DNA from: Candidatus Zixiibacteriota bacterium
Lineage (GTDB): Bacteria > Zixibacteria > MSB-5A5 > GN15 > FEB-12
Reading direction: 5' to 3'
Length of the DNA: 53,617 bases
NCBI GenBank assembly: GCA_034439475.1
Contig: JAWXAN010000027.1
Span: 1 to 53,617, forward strand
Shown here: piece after piece, positions 1-9,256 of the stretch
How the letters are laid out: every line of letters starts with the position of its first letter
Numbering within the stretch: the first letter of the stretch is position 1
Made by a program: the position numbers and the translations under genes
Notes under the pieces: generated by a model
The model's input: the letters and a program-made list of their open reading frames with translations, nothing else
Told to the model about the DNA's origin: nothing
Databases searched by the model: none

Positions 1-429
1 ATATAATAACACACCGAGAAAATGTCTGGACTTTCGGACACCTGCAGTCCGCCGCAGGCGGATTGGGGAAAACTGTTGCACTTCAAATGTGAATCCACCT
101 TCCAGCTTGCGCCGGAATGACATTAACCGTGGTATGCCAATGGTGTCGGACGGGGGTAACCGCCCCGTCGGTTACCCCCGACACCACAGGACAAGATCAC
201 ACTGCAAGCAGTGTGGTACAAGATATTAGAGAAGACATACCCAACACTGTCGTTGCGAGGAGCGACTTCCGAGGAGTGACGCGGGAATCTCATGCCTGCC
301 AGCTGTGGCGAGTTCTCTCTTTTTCTAATACGAAAACCAATACTGGTTCCCGGCCTGCGGGATGACATTCGATCAGGAGTCAGGATCACGGGGATCCTGA
401 TTTACAATATATAAACCGAGAATGACCCG
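1..429. other. Intergenic stretch with degenerate dispersed repeats
   Basis: No convincing gene is seen; the short open frames here lack family resemblance and start signals. The stretch is made of fragments of short palindromic repeats common in such genomes: a 'ccttccagcttgcgccggaa' unit near 99-118, a 'cgttgcgaggagcgacttcc' unit near 250-270, and a perfect 8-bp inverted repeat (TCAGGATC, 380-387 with GATCCTGA, 393-400). The first unit has a close relative at about 47063-47083. Confidence 0.6.
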
Positions 430-3162
430 CTATTTCAGCAACAACATCTTTTTTGATTGAGAGATATCGCCAACGGTGAGAGTGTAAAGATAAATGCCGC
501 TTGCGACTCTTTGGCCGTTATTGTCGGTTCCATCCCATTCTATATAATGCGATCCTGCCGCGAGAGCTGAACCCACCAACTCGCGCACGTTCTGGCCAAT
601 TAGATTGTAAACATTAAGATGGACTTCACCTGAAGCTGGAATGGTGAAGGCAATAGTTGTGGCAGGATTGAACGGGTTAGGAAAATTTTGCATGAGTTCA
701 AACGAAACCGGCAAATTATCTCGATCATCGTCGGCACCGGTCGGCAAATAGAGAATCGTGTTACCATAAATATTAAATCCGTTCGAGCGCGGATCAGACC
801 AGACATACCATGCCCGTCCCCGCTCGGCATATACTGAAGGCGAATTCATGATCTCAGGGTTACCCGACGCTACTGGTTGATTAGCTCCTATTAGATTGAA
901 AGCCGGATCCAGTAATTGCGTGTAAACCTTCGCTTTTCCTTCTCGCCAGTCAACCCAGGCTGTGCTTACATAGTCATCGTTGTCGATTGCCAGCGCTGGG
1001 TCATCGGCCAACGAAGCCAAGTCATTGGTGATTTCAAAGGCCGGAATAGCAACTGTGCTGGCCGATGACACCACCGTCATATACAGTTTTTTTATCCCCG
1101 TGTCTGTTCCTGTCCATAAGAGAACCGTTTCGCCGGTTGTGGATATATCGGCGGCCAAACTTCCAATAGGGACATTGGCAATTGATGAGATGTAACTAAA
1201 TGTCCCGCCGGGGGTCTTGTCAGGATTGTACCAGCGTCCTTTGACGGTCGGAGTGGCGGCACCGTTATCGAGCCAGACGATATAAAAGCGGTTGAGATTA
1301 TCTTTGCCAATATGGAGCGCGGTGTTTTGCACGTCGGTACTTGAATTGGAAATCTGGAACTCCGCGCCATCAAGCTGGCCGGAAGTCGAGAGCCAACGCC
1401 CGTACACTTGAGGTGTGCCGTTTCGGTTGTCAATCCATGCCACCAAGGCTCTTCCGGTGTTGTTCATGACCGCTTTAAGGTCAAGCTTGCCGGAGGACTG
1501 CGCACTTTCGGAAATCATGAATTCGGCTTCACTAAAACTTCCCCAGATAGAACCGAACCGACCAAAAATCCGTTGTCCGCCGTTTCCGGCTACTGGCCTG
1601 CTGTCAATCCAAACTACGAGTGATTTATTGTTGCCGCTTGTGGCATTTGGGTTTGATTGCAGGCTTCCAGAAGTACTCTGATTAACTTTGACGTTACTTT
1701 GAAGCAGGGAGCCGGTATGGGAGAATGTTTGAAGATAAATATCGCCGGCATCGTTGCGCTCGTCGACAAAGAGCGCCAGATTCCACCAATTGGTCGTGGT
1801 CAGAATATATGGATCAGTGGACTGAGCGCCAATTGCGTCATCGTTGATGACCCGCTCTGGCGTGAAGAGTCTTGTACCGGCATTATCAAAAAGCATAAAA
1901 TGAATGTTCTCGTTACTGCCAACCTCGGTCCATACTATGCCATATCTGTTCAGTTGGCCAAGAGAAAGCGACGGGGCCCAGCGTTGTCCATCGGTGGCGA
2001 GGTTCGCCGTTCGTAATGTGGAGGGAACCAAACCGTTTGAAATGACTCGCACGGCAATACTGTTTTGAGCGGCAAACGAAGCCCATGTCGCAAGAAGGGT
2101 GCCCGTTGAAGAGATGCCAAATTCAAGGTCCCAATTGGTGGCGAGTGTGTCATTTACTGAAATCAAAGTATTGCCTCCGATGAGACCGCCGACCGGGTCG
2201 TATCGCTGGGCGAAGACTTCCTGGCCCTGACGACGATCTAACCAGCCGATGATATATTTATCCAGAGGCGAGAAGACAACCTCCGGGGCAAATTGCGGAT
2301 CGGCATCAAATGGAGGCGGGACGACAGAAAAATCAGCTCCGATGGCAGCGCCCGCGCCACTGAAAAGTCGGCAGAAAATGTCAGCTTGGCCATTCCTATA
2401 GTCCTCCCATGCGACCAAAAGTCCGCCGCTCGGTTGGGTAGAGACTGAAGGAGCCCAGCGTTGGGTGGATGGAGTAATTGAATTAACTGTCAAAGGGCCA
2501 ACAAGTGTTGATCCGTTGGCAGCAAGCAATTTCATTGCAACGGTATTCCCTCCGGTCGAGTAGTCCTCCCAGACAACGACAACACGGCCGTCAGGGAAGA
2601 GAGAGACATCATATAATCCGGCAAAGGCGTTTGACGAAGTATCATTTACGATAAACGGAGATCCAGTGAGTACAAAAGATGAGCTATATCGGGTGCAGAA
2701 TATAAGTCCGTTTGTTTGGTCACGGTAGCAGAGAATAATATTTCCTGACGTGTCGACTAAGAGCTTAGGATCCACATAATCCGAGCCGATTGAAGAGCCA
2801 GCCGTGAAAAAGTTAATTCCAGTCTTCACCCCCGAAGAACTCAATTTTTGAGCGAAAATCTTCCAACTTCCGGCGCGATGATCTTGCCAGACGGCAAGCC
2901 AGGAACTGTCTTTCAGTTGTTTTATCGAGGCATTGGTTTGCGCAAACGTGGCTGGAGCAACTGATTCGGAGAGGGCAATGTCTGCGGCGCTGGAGGCTGA
3001 CGGCAAAAATTCAACGGACTTCTGGTTGGAGATGTCTCTTCGTTCAAGTTTCAATCCGGAGAGTTGAGCCTCGTGAATAGCTGCGCGATCAAAGCTATTT
3101 TCCCCGAAGCTATCTGTGGTAAGAAAAGTGAAAAAAATGAGAATAAAAGAAATCTGTTTCAT
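430..3162 (-). CDS. Secreted beta-propeller-like protein with T9SS-type C-terminal sorting domain
   Basis: This 910-residue protein begins with a signal peptide (Lys then a run of Ile/Phe/Leu to about residue 20). Most of its length is about twelve degenerate repeats of 50-70 residues, each with a core such as VWxDxRxG followed by a short strand and a polar turn (for example AWEDYRNG, AWIDNRNG, AWVDWREG). This suggests a beta-propeller or similar all-beta fold. The last ~90 residues carry the QNFPNPFNP motif, a FlgD-Ig-like core, WDGTDNNG and SGIYLY, the hallmark of type IX secretion C-terminal sorting domains in the FCB group. It is therefore probably exported and anchored at or released from the cell surface. 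A PorV-like protein at 37108-38085 fits a T9SS-like route. No catalytic site is recognised, so the substrate or partner is unknown. It is transcribed divergently from the gene at 3579. Confidence 0.8.
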   Translation of the reverse strand: MKQISFILIFFTFLTTDSFGENSFDRAAIHEAQLSGLKLERRDISNQKSVEFLPSASSAADIALSESVAPATFAQTNASIKQLKDSSWLAVWQDHRAGSWKIFAQKLSSSGVKTGINFFTAGSSIGSDYVDPKLLVDTSGNIILCYRDQTNGLIFCTRYSSSFVLTGSPFIVNDTSSNAFAGLYDVSLFPDGRVVVVWEDYSTGGNTVAMKLLAANGSTLVGPLTVNSITPSTQRWAPSVSTQPSGGLLVAWEDYRNGQADIFCRLFSGAGAAIGADFSVVPPPFDADPQFAPEVVFSPLDKYIIGWLDRRQGQEVFAQRYDPVGGLIGGNTLISVNDTLATNWDLEFGISSTGTLLATWASFAAQNSIAVRVISNGLVPSTLRTANLATDGQRWAPSLSLGQLNRYGIVWTEVGSNENIHFMLFDNAGTRLFTPERVINDDAIGAQSTDPYILTTTNWWNLALFVDERNDAGDIYLQTFSHTGSLLQSNVKVNQSTSGSLQSNPNATSGNNKSLVVWIDSRPVAGNGGQRIFGRFGSIWGSFSEAEFMISESAQSSGKLDLKAVMNNTGRALVAWIDNRNGTPQVYGRWLSTSGQLDGAEFQISNSSTDVQNTALHIGKDNLNRFYIVWLDNGAATPTVKGRWYNPDKTPGGTFSYISSIANVPIGSLAADISTTGETVLLWTGTDTGIKKLYMTVVSSASTVAIPAFEITNDLASLADDPALAIDNDDYVSTAWVDWREGKAKVYTQLLDPAFNLIGANQPVASGNPEIMNSPSVYAERGRAWYVWSDPRSNGFNIYGNTILYLPTGADDDRDNLPVSFELMQNFPNPFNPATTIAFTIPASGEVHLNVYNLIGQNVRELVGSALAAGSHYIEWDGTDNNGQRVASGIYLYTLTVGDISQSKKMLLLK

Positions 3163-3578
3163 AAGGAAAGATGAGAAAAGGTGAAAGTTAAAGTGGTCTG
3201 TTTTCCAAGAGGTGTATATGGAAAGGTTTGTCTGTGCCCCATTGAGACTAATATCGTCATAACGTCCATTTTTTGCAAGCAGTTATCTTGTTGAGACTGC
3301 GCTCCTTCTACAACAATTATCGGTCAGTTTAGTTGTGGAGCAGGGGGATATTTTCAAGAAAGTTCATATCTTTTTTGCTAAAGATATGGTATACATAGCG
3401 AAGAAATGATGCCCCCACCTGTACTACCGTTCGAAACCAATGATTGCCCAAGAATTAGGATGCACCTTTTGAGCCGATGTTTCGTATGCAACAGTATGAA
3501 ACTATACGATAGTTCTTGTACTTGCGAACATCCTTGGGGCGAGAGCAGACCGGAAGGCTCAACGGTAATCAGACGCCA
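3163..3578. promoter_or_regulatory. Divergent intergenic region between two secreted-protein genes
   Basis: This 416-base AT-rich stretch separates two divergently transcribed genes and should hold both promoters. No reliable -35/-10 pair was identified. A perfect 6-bp inverted repeat with a 3-base centre (AACTAT-acg-ATAGTT, about 3500-3514) lies about 65 bases upstream of the chosen plus-strand start and could be an operator. Confidence 0.35.
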
Positions 3579-5549
3579 ATGACCGACCTTCTGATAAAGC
3601 GACTTTTATCTCTTGCTCTGGTTGGAGCATTCATGCTCTCGGTAAATCCTGTACCTATTTTAGCTCAATCTTCGCCACTGCCCCGTTCTACTGCGGAGGA
3701 ACTGCTTGAAGACGTGCTGACCCGTCTGAATGAACGCTCAAAGGATGCTGCCGATGAATATCTCGATATTCTTATAAAGCTCCAGGATGTTCTCGAAGAT
3801 TACAGCGACTATCTGCTCGACCTCGACGATAAGGACCGCCTTCGACATACTCTCTCGTTCAAAACCTTCACAACCGCGCTCAAAAACGACACCTATATTT
3901 CAGATTTGGAACGGCTGCCGGATGATATCGAGAACTTCTCTTCAGAAATAGAGACTATTGAGCAGCGGCACCGGCTCAGCGAGAAGAGCAACCAGCCAGC
4001 ATGTTGCAATCTCCTCCGAAATTTTCGGCGAGAACTCGGTGTAATCTCGGAGCTTGCCGACGATTATATTAGTTCAAATAAACGACGCCATATGGCTGCC
4101 AAAGAAATTCGAGCGTATCTGCTCGCCGAATTGGATAAAATCCGAACCAAAGGAGCAAGAGAAGTATTGCTCTCTGAAGAACTGGTTGAGCGTCTGCTTG
4201 AACAGGGCGAAATCGATGAGGCTATTAGAGAGAAGCTCGAGCAGAAACTTGAAGAAGATATCTATTCCAAGGGACGTACCGAGGAAGACCTATATAGTGA
4301 CGCCAAAAAAAACAAGAACAAGCATAAACCTGTCAAGCCAGCACGGCCACCGACCCCGGTCCGTCCCACGACAAAGCTTCCCCCCATTGAATTCAGAACA
4401 GGCAAGAGCGGCCATAAAGTGTATGGACGCTCAAATGAATATGCCGAGAGTTTAGCTGTGGCATCATCAAAAGTGCCTATTACCATCGAGCTTCCATTTG
4501 GCAATCTTGAGATAGTCGGCTGGGAGCAAAAGATGATTTTGGCAACGATGGAAGTCGAGGTGTCTTCGCAGTCCAGCATCAAGGAAAAGGAATTTCTTGC
4601 TCAGTCAATGCTCAAGTTGGCCAAATCGACATCGGGTTATTCAGTTGAGGCGTCGATGCCCCAACATGGTTCCGGCGACACCAAACTGCTGAACGCTTCA
4701 TTGACTATCTACCTTCCCGCTCAAAACCACCTCATCTGTGATCATCAATTTGGCGAAGTAAAGATATCAGGGGTTATGAACGGCGTTGAGTTGAACTGCA
4801 AAAGTTCAAGTATTACGCTTTCGGAGATTACTGGAGGAGCAATCGTCGACAACTCAGCCGGCGAAGTCTCTGTCTCTGATGTCAGCGGCGCCCTTAAAAT
4901 TGCAAATACCTTCAAACCAATCTCAGTCTCTGACTGCAATGGCGAGATGAATCTTGAGAATGCCTATTCAGAAATTTCATTGTCGGACTCCAAGGGGAAT
5001 GCTGCAATCCGAAACACAGGGGCAATTCAGATTAGCAGTCATGCTGGCAATATTCAATTGAACAACAGTTACGGCGCGGTAATTCTTGAGGATGTCAAGG
5101 GTAATCTTATCATCAATAATGCCTTCGGGAAAGTTGCAATTTCAAATGTCATAGGCTCAGCCTTCCTGGCCAACAGCTACGCCAATATCACTGCCGAGGA
5201 TGTGCATGGGTTATTAAATGCGAACACGCAATTTGGAATTATCTCGGCATCGCTTTTGAGCGGCCCCATTAATCTTGTCAACCAGAACGGGGTCATTCAA
5301 GTCGTTCTCGACGGAGCCCTGAGAGGGACTTCGACTATACATTCAAGCTTTGGAAGTATTGATATCTCGGCCAGTGACCGATGCAATATCATCCTCTCTG
5401 CCAGCGCCCGCGAGGGGAAAATTCAGTTTCTCAAACCAATTCAGATAATCGACCGTGGCGCGGTCAAAACCGCGATCATCAAATTCGGCACCGGCAAAGA
5501 TTCATTGTTTGTCACGGGCGTGAATTGCCCGATTATCATAAGCGAATAA
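3579..5549 (+). CDS. Secreted coiled-coil protein with DUF4097-like beta-solenoid
   Basis: The start is placed at the internal ATG (MTDLLIKRLL), because the Lys/Arg plus hydrophobic stretch that follows is a signal peptide ending near PILAQ. The protein is 656 residues from there. Residues ~35-235 are highly charged and helical, probably coiled coil. A Lys/Pro-rich linker follows (KNKNKHKPVKPARP). The C-terminal half is a series of short strands of the kind LxNxYGxVxLxDVxGN (for example NSYGAVILEDVKGN, NAFGKVAISNVIGS), typical of the DUF4097 'putative adhesin' beta-solenoid. DUF4097 proteins occur in bacterial envelopes and some are linked to anti-sigma or stress functions, but no molecular function is established. 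It probably sits in the periplasm or on the surface. It converges with the HDOD gene downstream. Confidence 0.65.
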   Translation: MTDLLIKRLLSLALVGAFMLSVNPVPILAQSSPLPRSTAEELLEDVLTRLNERSKDAADEYLDILIKLQDVLEDYSDYLLDLDDKDRLRHTLSFKTFTTALKNDTYISDLERLPDDIENFSSEIETIEQRHRLSEKSNQPACCNLLRNFRRELGVISELADDYISSNKRRHMAAKEIRAYLLAELDKIRTKGAREVLLSEELVERLLEQGEIDEAIREKLEQKLEEDIYSKGRTEEDLYSDAKKNKNKHKPVKPARPPTPVRPTTKLPPIEFRTGKSGHKVYGRSNEYAESLAVASSKVPITIELPFGNLEIVGWEQKMILATMEVEVSSQSSIKEKEFLAQSMLKLAKSTSGYSVEASMPQHGSGDTKLLNASLTIYLPAQNHLICDHQFGEVKISGVMNGVELNCKSSSITLSEITGGAIVDNSAGEVSVSDVSGALKIANTFKPISVSDCNGEMNLENAYSEISLSDSKGNAAIRNTGAIQISSHAGNIQLNNSYGAVILEDVKGNLIINNAFGKVAISNVIGSAFLANSYANITAEDVHGLLNANTQFGIISASLLSGPINLVNQNGVIQVVLDGALRGTSTIHSSFGSIDISASDRCNIILSASAREGKIQFLKPIQIIDRGAVKTAIIKFGTGKDSLFVTGVNCPIIISE

Positions 5550-5625
5550 AGACACAAAATCGGCAGTGCTTCTCCGCACCTCAACACACATCTCAATTTT
5601 TGGAAATCTTAACGGAATATCGAAA

Positions 5626-6939
5626 TTATTGAACGGCTACCGTTCGTAATCTGGACGAATTAGACGCATAATCCTCAAGCCGATTTTCCATCGCAGCGAC
5701 CATTGTACGATCCGGGGGAGGAAGTTTGCAGGAATTTGTCAGCACAGTCATTTCCTGAAGAACCGCCCGTATTGCTTTGACACTCTCTATAATCGCATCA
5801 GAGGATGGGTGAAGTGTATTCTGGCTGTCAACCACGCTACCGGCGCCGATCTCTGACCTCAAAAATTCCGCCCGGCTCGAAATGAGAGTGATGGCCGTTG
5901 AAATCTGCTGAGCCATCTGATCCATAGCCTCACGAAGGGTGTCATTCGATACAAGCCGAATTTGATCCCGGTTGATCTGCTGCTGCATCTGGCGGTTTTC
6001 GCGAAGGACCGATTCCACTGTGACATACTGATCGAAAAGCAGACGGTTGGCTTCCATGAGAATTTCCTCGGTCGAGCCGACCTCGATTTCTAAATACCGC
6101 GCTTCTTCGATAGTCTTGCTGAACAAACTCTTTTCGATGACGCGGAGGTCTTCCTCGCTCAAGCCAAGATTATCTCTCAGAATCTCGCGCGCTTCCTGTT
6201 CTTCTCTCGCCGGGGGCCTGCTGTTGATATAGAGCGAGAAACGGGAAAGTTGATTGGCCAGCGAAAGGACTTGGGAGGGCACAAGTTCCGGATGGGTTGT
6301 GTGCGGTGTAAATACCGTGTGGTGCCGACCCACAGCCAGTGAAATCGACTCAGGCAAATGCCATTGGTCGAGCAAGAACTGACCGACAAGAGCGTGGTTT
6401 GTTCCCCAAATCTCCTCTTCGAGATCTACAAGATTTCCTTCGCGTCCCGATGCCATCCAGACACGCGGGAACTCAGCAGGAAAGGCTCCTTCGAGAATTA
6501 ACAGGCCGATATCATGCACAAGTCCCGCGACATAGAGTTCCTCAGGATTGCGGTACTTTATCTTCTCGGCGATCATACGACAGGCAATAGCCGTCTCAAG
6601 CGAGTGTCTCCAGAAGCGAAGCCGGTCAATGCCGGTGCTTACTTTCGAAGTCAGTGAATACACCGAACTCGAAAGAGCCAAGGCAGTAACCTGTTTCATT
6701 CCGATTGTCATCACGGCCTGGGTAAGTGAGGATACTTTGCTTGGTAGACTGTAGAAAGGAGAATTGACAATTCGCAAAACTTTGGTCGTCAACATTGGAT
6801 CGCGGGAGAGAATTGTCGCGAGTTGACCGGCGGAGGCATTGTCATCATGAGATAGACGCACTACCTCAGAGAGAGTCTGAGGAAGGGATTTCAGCTCCTT
6901 ACGTCCATCGAGGATTTTCTGTATAAGTACTTTATCCAT
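5626..6939 (-). CDS. HDOD-domain signalling protein
   Basis: The first ~210 residues form an HDOD domain, a non-catalytic relative of HD phosphohydrolases used in signalling. It opens with LPQTLSEVVRL, continues with LSRDPMLTTKVLRIVNSPFY and includes LVHDIGLLILEGAFP. The remainder is helical and ends in a segment (MDQMAQQISTAITLISSRAE) that resembles the dimerisation helix of a histidine kinase, but no ATPase domain follows. HDOD proteins act in c-di-GMP-linked regulation of motility, pili and stress, though the output here is unknown. I use the ATG at 6939 (437 residues). A longer reading would need a TTG at 7020 and adds 27 unremarkable residues. It is the last gene of the set that starts at 11212. 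Confidence 0.8.
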   Translation of the reverse strand: MDKVLIQKILDGRKELKSLPQTLSEVVRLSHDDNASAGQLATILSRDPMLTTKVLRIVNSPFYSLPSKVSSLTQAVMTIGMKQVTALALSSSVYSLTSKVSTGIDRLRFWRHSLETAIACRMIAEKIKYRNPEELYVAGLVHDIGLLILEGAFPAEFPRVWMASGREGNLVDLEEEIWGTNHALVGQFLLDQWHLPESISLAVGRHHTVFTPHTTHPELVPSQVLSLANQLSRFSLYINSRPPAREEQEAREILRDNLGLSEEDLRVIEKSLFSKTIEEARYLEIEVGSTEEILMEANRLLFDQYVTVESVLRENRQMQQQINRDQIRLVSNDTLREAMDQMAQQISTAITLISSRAEFLRSEIGAGSVVDSQNTLHPSSDAIIESVKAIRAVLQEMTVLTNSCKLPPPDRTMVAAMENRLEDYASNSSRLRTVAVQ

Positions 6940-7034
6940 AAAGCCACTGTTTAGGTTATTAATTGTATCGGATAAATTGCGGGATGGTTGAGCCAGAACG
7001 GACGAAAAGCGCCTAAACAAGAACTATTCAGAGA

Positions 7035-8306
7035 CTAAACAGAGGAGGAATTGGCCGTCGATTTTGCCACAAGTCGGATGATTCGCTTTTCCAGTTGGGC
7101 TTTGCACTGCATTGAATAGGTGGATATTGCCAGTGCCTGCCGGGCGTAAAAAAGAGCCGAATCGGGGTCTTTTTGGCGGTGCTCATAGAACTTGGCCAGT
7201 TCCAGATTCGCCCAATAACTTTGACGAGTCTGGCTGGCGGAAATTTTTTTCCATAAGAGACTTGCCCGCTCCGACTCCCCTTGCCGTTTCAGCACATTTG
7301 CAAAATAGAGCTGTTTCTCTCCGTCCCCATTGTCTGAGTCCAACTCGACTCGCTCCATAACTGTTACGGCCGTATCGATCTGTTTTCTGCGCCCATAAAT
7401 TCTCGAAAGAGAATAGAGGTCTTCGTCATAATCCAAATTGCCTCCTTTAGTCTCAAAAACATCTTTGAGCTGCATGAGCAAAAGGTACAGACTGACAATA
7501 TCCTGACGATTATGTTCGAGCACAGAGGGCATTACCGAGCAATCTTCTTCGGACAACCACTTGAAATAGACCGATGGCATCAAAAAGCCGGGGAAATCAT
7601 CGACCCTGAAGTAGCCAAACAGTTCACGTTCGATATTTGTCAATGAACAGTCTTTGAGCCTTCGTTTAAACAACCGCCTCGCGGGGTGCAAAAGATCCAG
7701 ATGAGTAGAGCATGGGATTTCCCGCGCTACGCGGTTGATTATCATCCTATCCTTGAGTAACGGAAGATCAAAGGCCGCGCCGTTATAGCTTACAAGAATT
7801 ACCTCTTCGTTCAGTTGCTCCAATAGTAACTCAAGCAATGCCTGCTCATCGCTGAAGTCCGGCAGAAAATATTGAGTGACCACAAATCCCAAATCGGTTA
7901 CGCGTCCAACGCCCACCAGAAAAGTGACCGCCCCGCTCCCTCCTAAACCGGTGGTCTCGGTATCGATAAACAGAAGGTCTTTTATTGCCAGTACTCTGTC
8001 CTGATGATCAGAAGTAAACGCCGAGTGCGGGATCGAGAGTCTTGTGTCTATCGAGATAAGTTCGGTCTGGCCGAAGGCGCTCCCGAACGGATAATGCTTT
8101 ACCGAGCGGACGATAGTCCCGCAGAAAGTAGTTAAAACCTCGCCGCCGATTGAATCGGCAAGGGCCTGATATCGGTCAGGCAGTTTTGATGAATAATCCG
8201 GCGCAGCCAGAGGGACAATATTGAAATCAGAGCTGGAAGGCGAAGGGGGAACACCGATCAGATGTTTGAATCGTTTCAGTTGAAAGTCGAGATTGTCATC
8301 GGTCAT
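7035..8306 (-). CDS. YprB-like DEDD 3'-5' exonuclease domain protein with TPR tail
   Basis: Residues ~110-290 match the RNase H-like DEDD exonuclease fold of the YprB/RNase_H_2 group. Exo I is FIDTETTGLGGSG (Asp and Glu metal ligands), Exo II is VSYNGAAFDLPLLKDR, and Exo III is HNRQDIVSLYLLL with the last Asp. The final ~120 residues are helical pairs resembling TPRs (YFANVLKRQGESERASLLW and SYWANLELAKFYEHRQKDP). The role is probably processing of DNA or RNA ends; the substrate is not deducible. The ATG at 8306 (423 residues) is chosen over an upstream in-frame start that would overlap the previous gene much further; at 8306 the overlap with the HEAT-repeat gene is 11 bases, consistent with translational coupling. 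Confidence 0.8.
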   Translation of the reverse strand: MTDDNLDFQLKRFKHLIGVPPSPSSSDFNIVPLAAPDYSSKLPDRYQALADSIGGEVLTTFCGTIVRSVKHYPFGSAFGQTELISIDTRLSIPHSAFTSDHQDRVLAIKDLLFIDTETTGLGGSGAVTFLVGVGRVTDLGFVVTQYFLPDFSDEQALLELLLEQLNEEVILVSYNGAAFDLPLLKDRMIINRVAREIPCSTHLDLLHPARRLFKRRLKDCSLTNIERELFGYFRVDDFPGFLMPSVYFKWLSEEDCSVMPSVLEHNRQDIVSLYLLLMQLKDVFETKGGNLDYDEDLYSLSRIYGRRKQIDTAVTVMERVELDSDNGDGEKQLYFANVLKRQGESERASLLWKKISASQTRQSYWANLELAKFYEHRQKDPDSALFYARQALAISTYSMQCKAQLEKRIIRLVAKSTANSSSV

Positions 8307-9252
8307 TGTAAAACGAATCCGTCTGCAAAGCAGAGCGTACTTTGAGTAAAGCCAGTCGGTCGGTTTCCCGCGCAAGGTATGTCTTAAGATATCCCGATGT
8401 ATCCTTTGGATCGGCGAGAGCCAGCCCAACTGCGGCATGGGCGCGGCGATGCGGGTCAGACGAAGCGAGCGCTCTGTTTAATGCAGAGATCGACGAATCA
8501 CTTGCGAGTTTCCCAAGGACCAGACAGATATGATTTCCAGTAAGAGTGTCTTTTGTTTTACTCAGCGAATCAGCCAAGACGGCGATAACCTGGAAGGTGT
8601 CAAGCATAAGCATTGAACTCCCGGCGGCCATCCGCGCGCCGTAGAAATCATCGCCGAGCATGTACGTCAGGCCAGAAATAGCGCTGTTTAATCCAAGTCG
8701 ACCGGCTGCGACGGCCGCGGATTTTCGAACCTGGCCGATTGAATCCAAAAGTCCGGTGAGAATTGAGGGCTCCGCGCGATGACTCTTGATTTTTCCCAGT
8801 GCGCCAAGACTCTCATCCCGCACCTGCCATCGCTCATGACTCACTGATTTCATGAGCGGCTCAGTCGCGGCGCTATCTCCAATCTCTCCCAGCGTCCAGG
8901 CCGCGCGCTCGACAACCAGGCCTTCGGTTCGGCGTAATGCTATAAGCAGATCCGGAACTGCCGGGGTACCAATCTTTTTCAGAATATTCATGATCGTCAG
9001 ACGTTCGCGCGCTGATTTCGTGGTGAATTTGTCAATCAAAATAGGTACGGTATTCACTCCTATGGCGGCCAGAGAATCTATCGCTGGCTGAACCATGGTC
9101 TGGAACTTCACTTCGCCCGATGAAGCAATGACAAAAAGTGAATCAATCTTCTTTTGCAGATCCGATGGCGCGGATGTCACAGCTACCGAATGCAAAATAC
9201 AGACCACGATTGTTGACAATAGCACACGTGTTACTTTACTATTTGCTATCAT
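8296..9252 (-). CDS. Exported HEAT-repeat protein
   Basis: The protein has 318 residues. An N-terminal hydrophobic segment (VLLSTIVVCILHSVAVTSA) is a signal peptide or anchor. The rest is an array of HEAT/PBS-lyase-like repeats of about 30 residues, for example RAAWTLGEIGDSAATEPLM, DESLGALGKIKSHRAEPSI and HAAVGLALADPKDTSGYL. Such arrays are scaffolds that bind proteins, so a partner is expected; the neighbouring GxDxY-repeat lipoprotein, whose stop lies only 4 bases upstream, is the obvious candidate. No catalytic residues are seen. Confidence 0.8.
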   Translation of the reverse strand: MIANSKVTRVLLSTIVVCILHSVAVTSAPSDLQKKIDSLFVIASSGEVKFQTMVQPAIDSLAAIGVNTVPILIDKFTTKSARERLTIMNILKKIGTPAVPDLLIALRRTEGLVVERAAWTLGEIGDSAATEPLMKSVSHERWQVRDESLGALGKIKSHRAEPSILTGLLDSIGQVRKSAAVAAGRLGLNSAISGLTYMLGDDFYGARMAAGSSMLMLDTFQVIAVLADSLSKTKDTLTGNHICLVLGKLASDSSISALNRALASSDPHRRAHAAVGLALADPKDTSGYLKTYLARETDRLALLKVRSALQTDSFYNDR

Positions 9253-9256
9253 ATAT

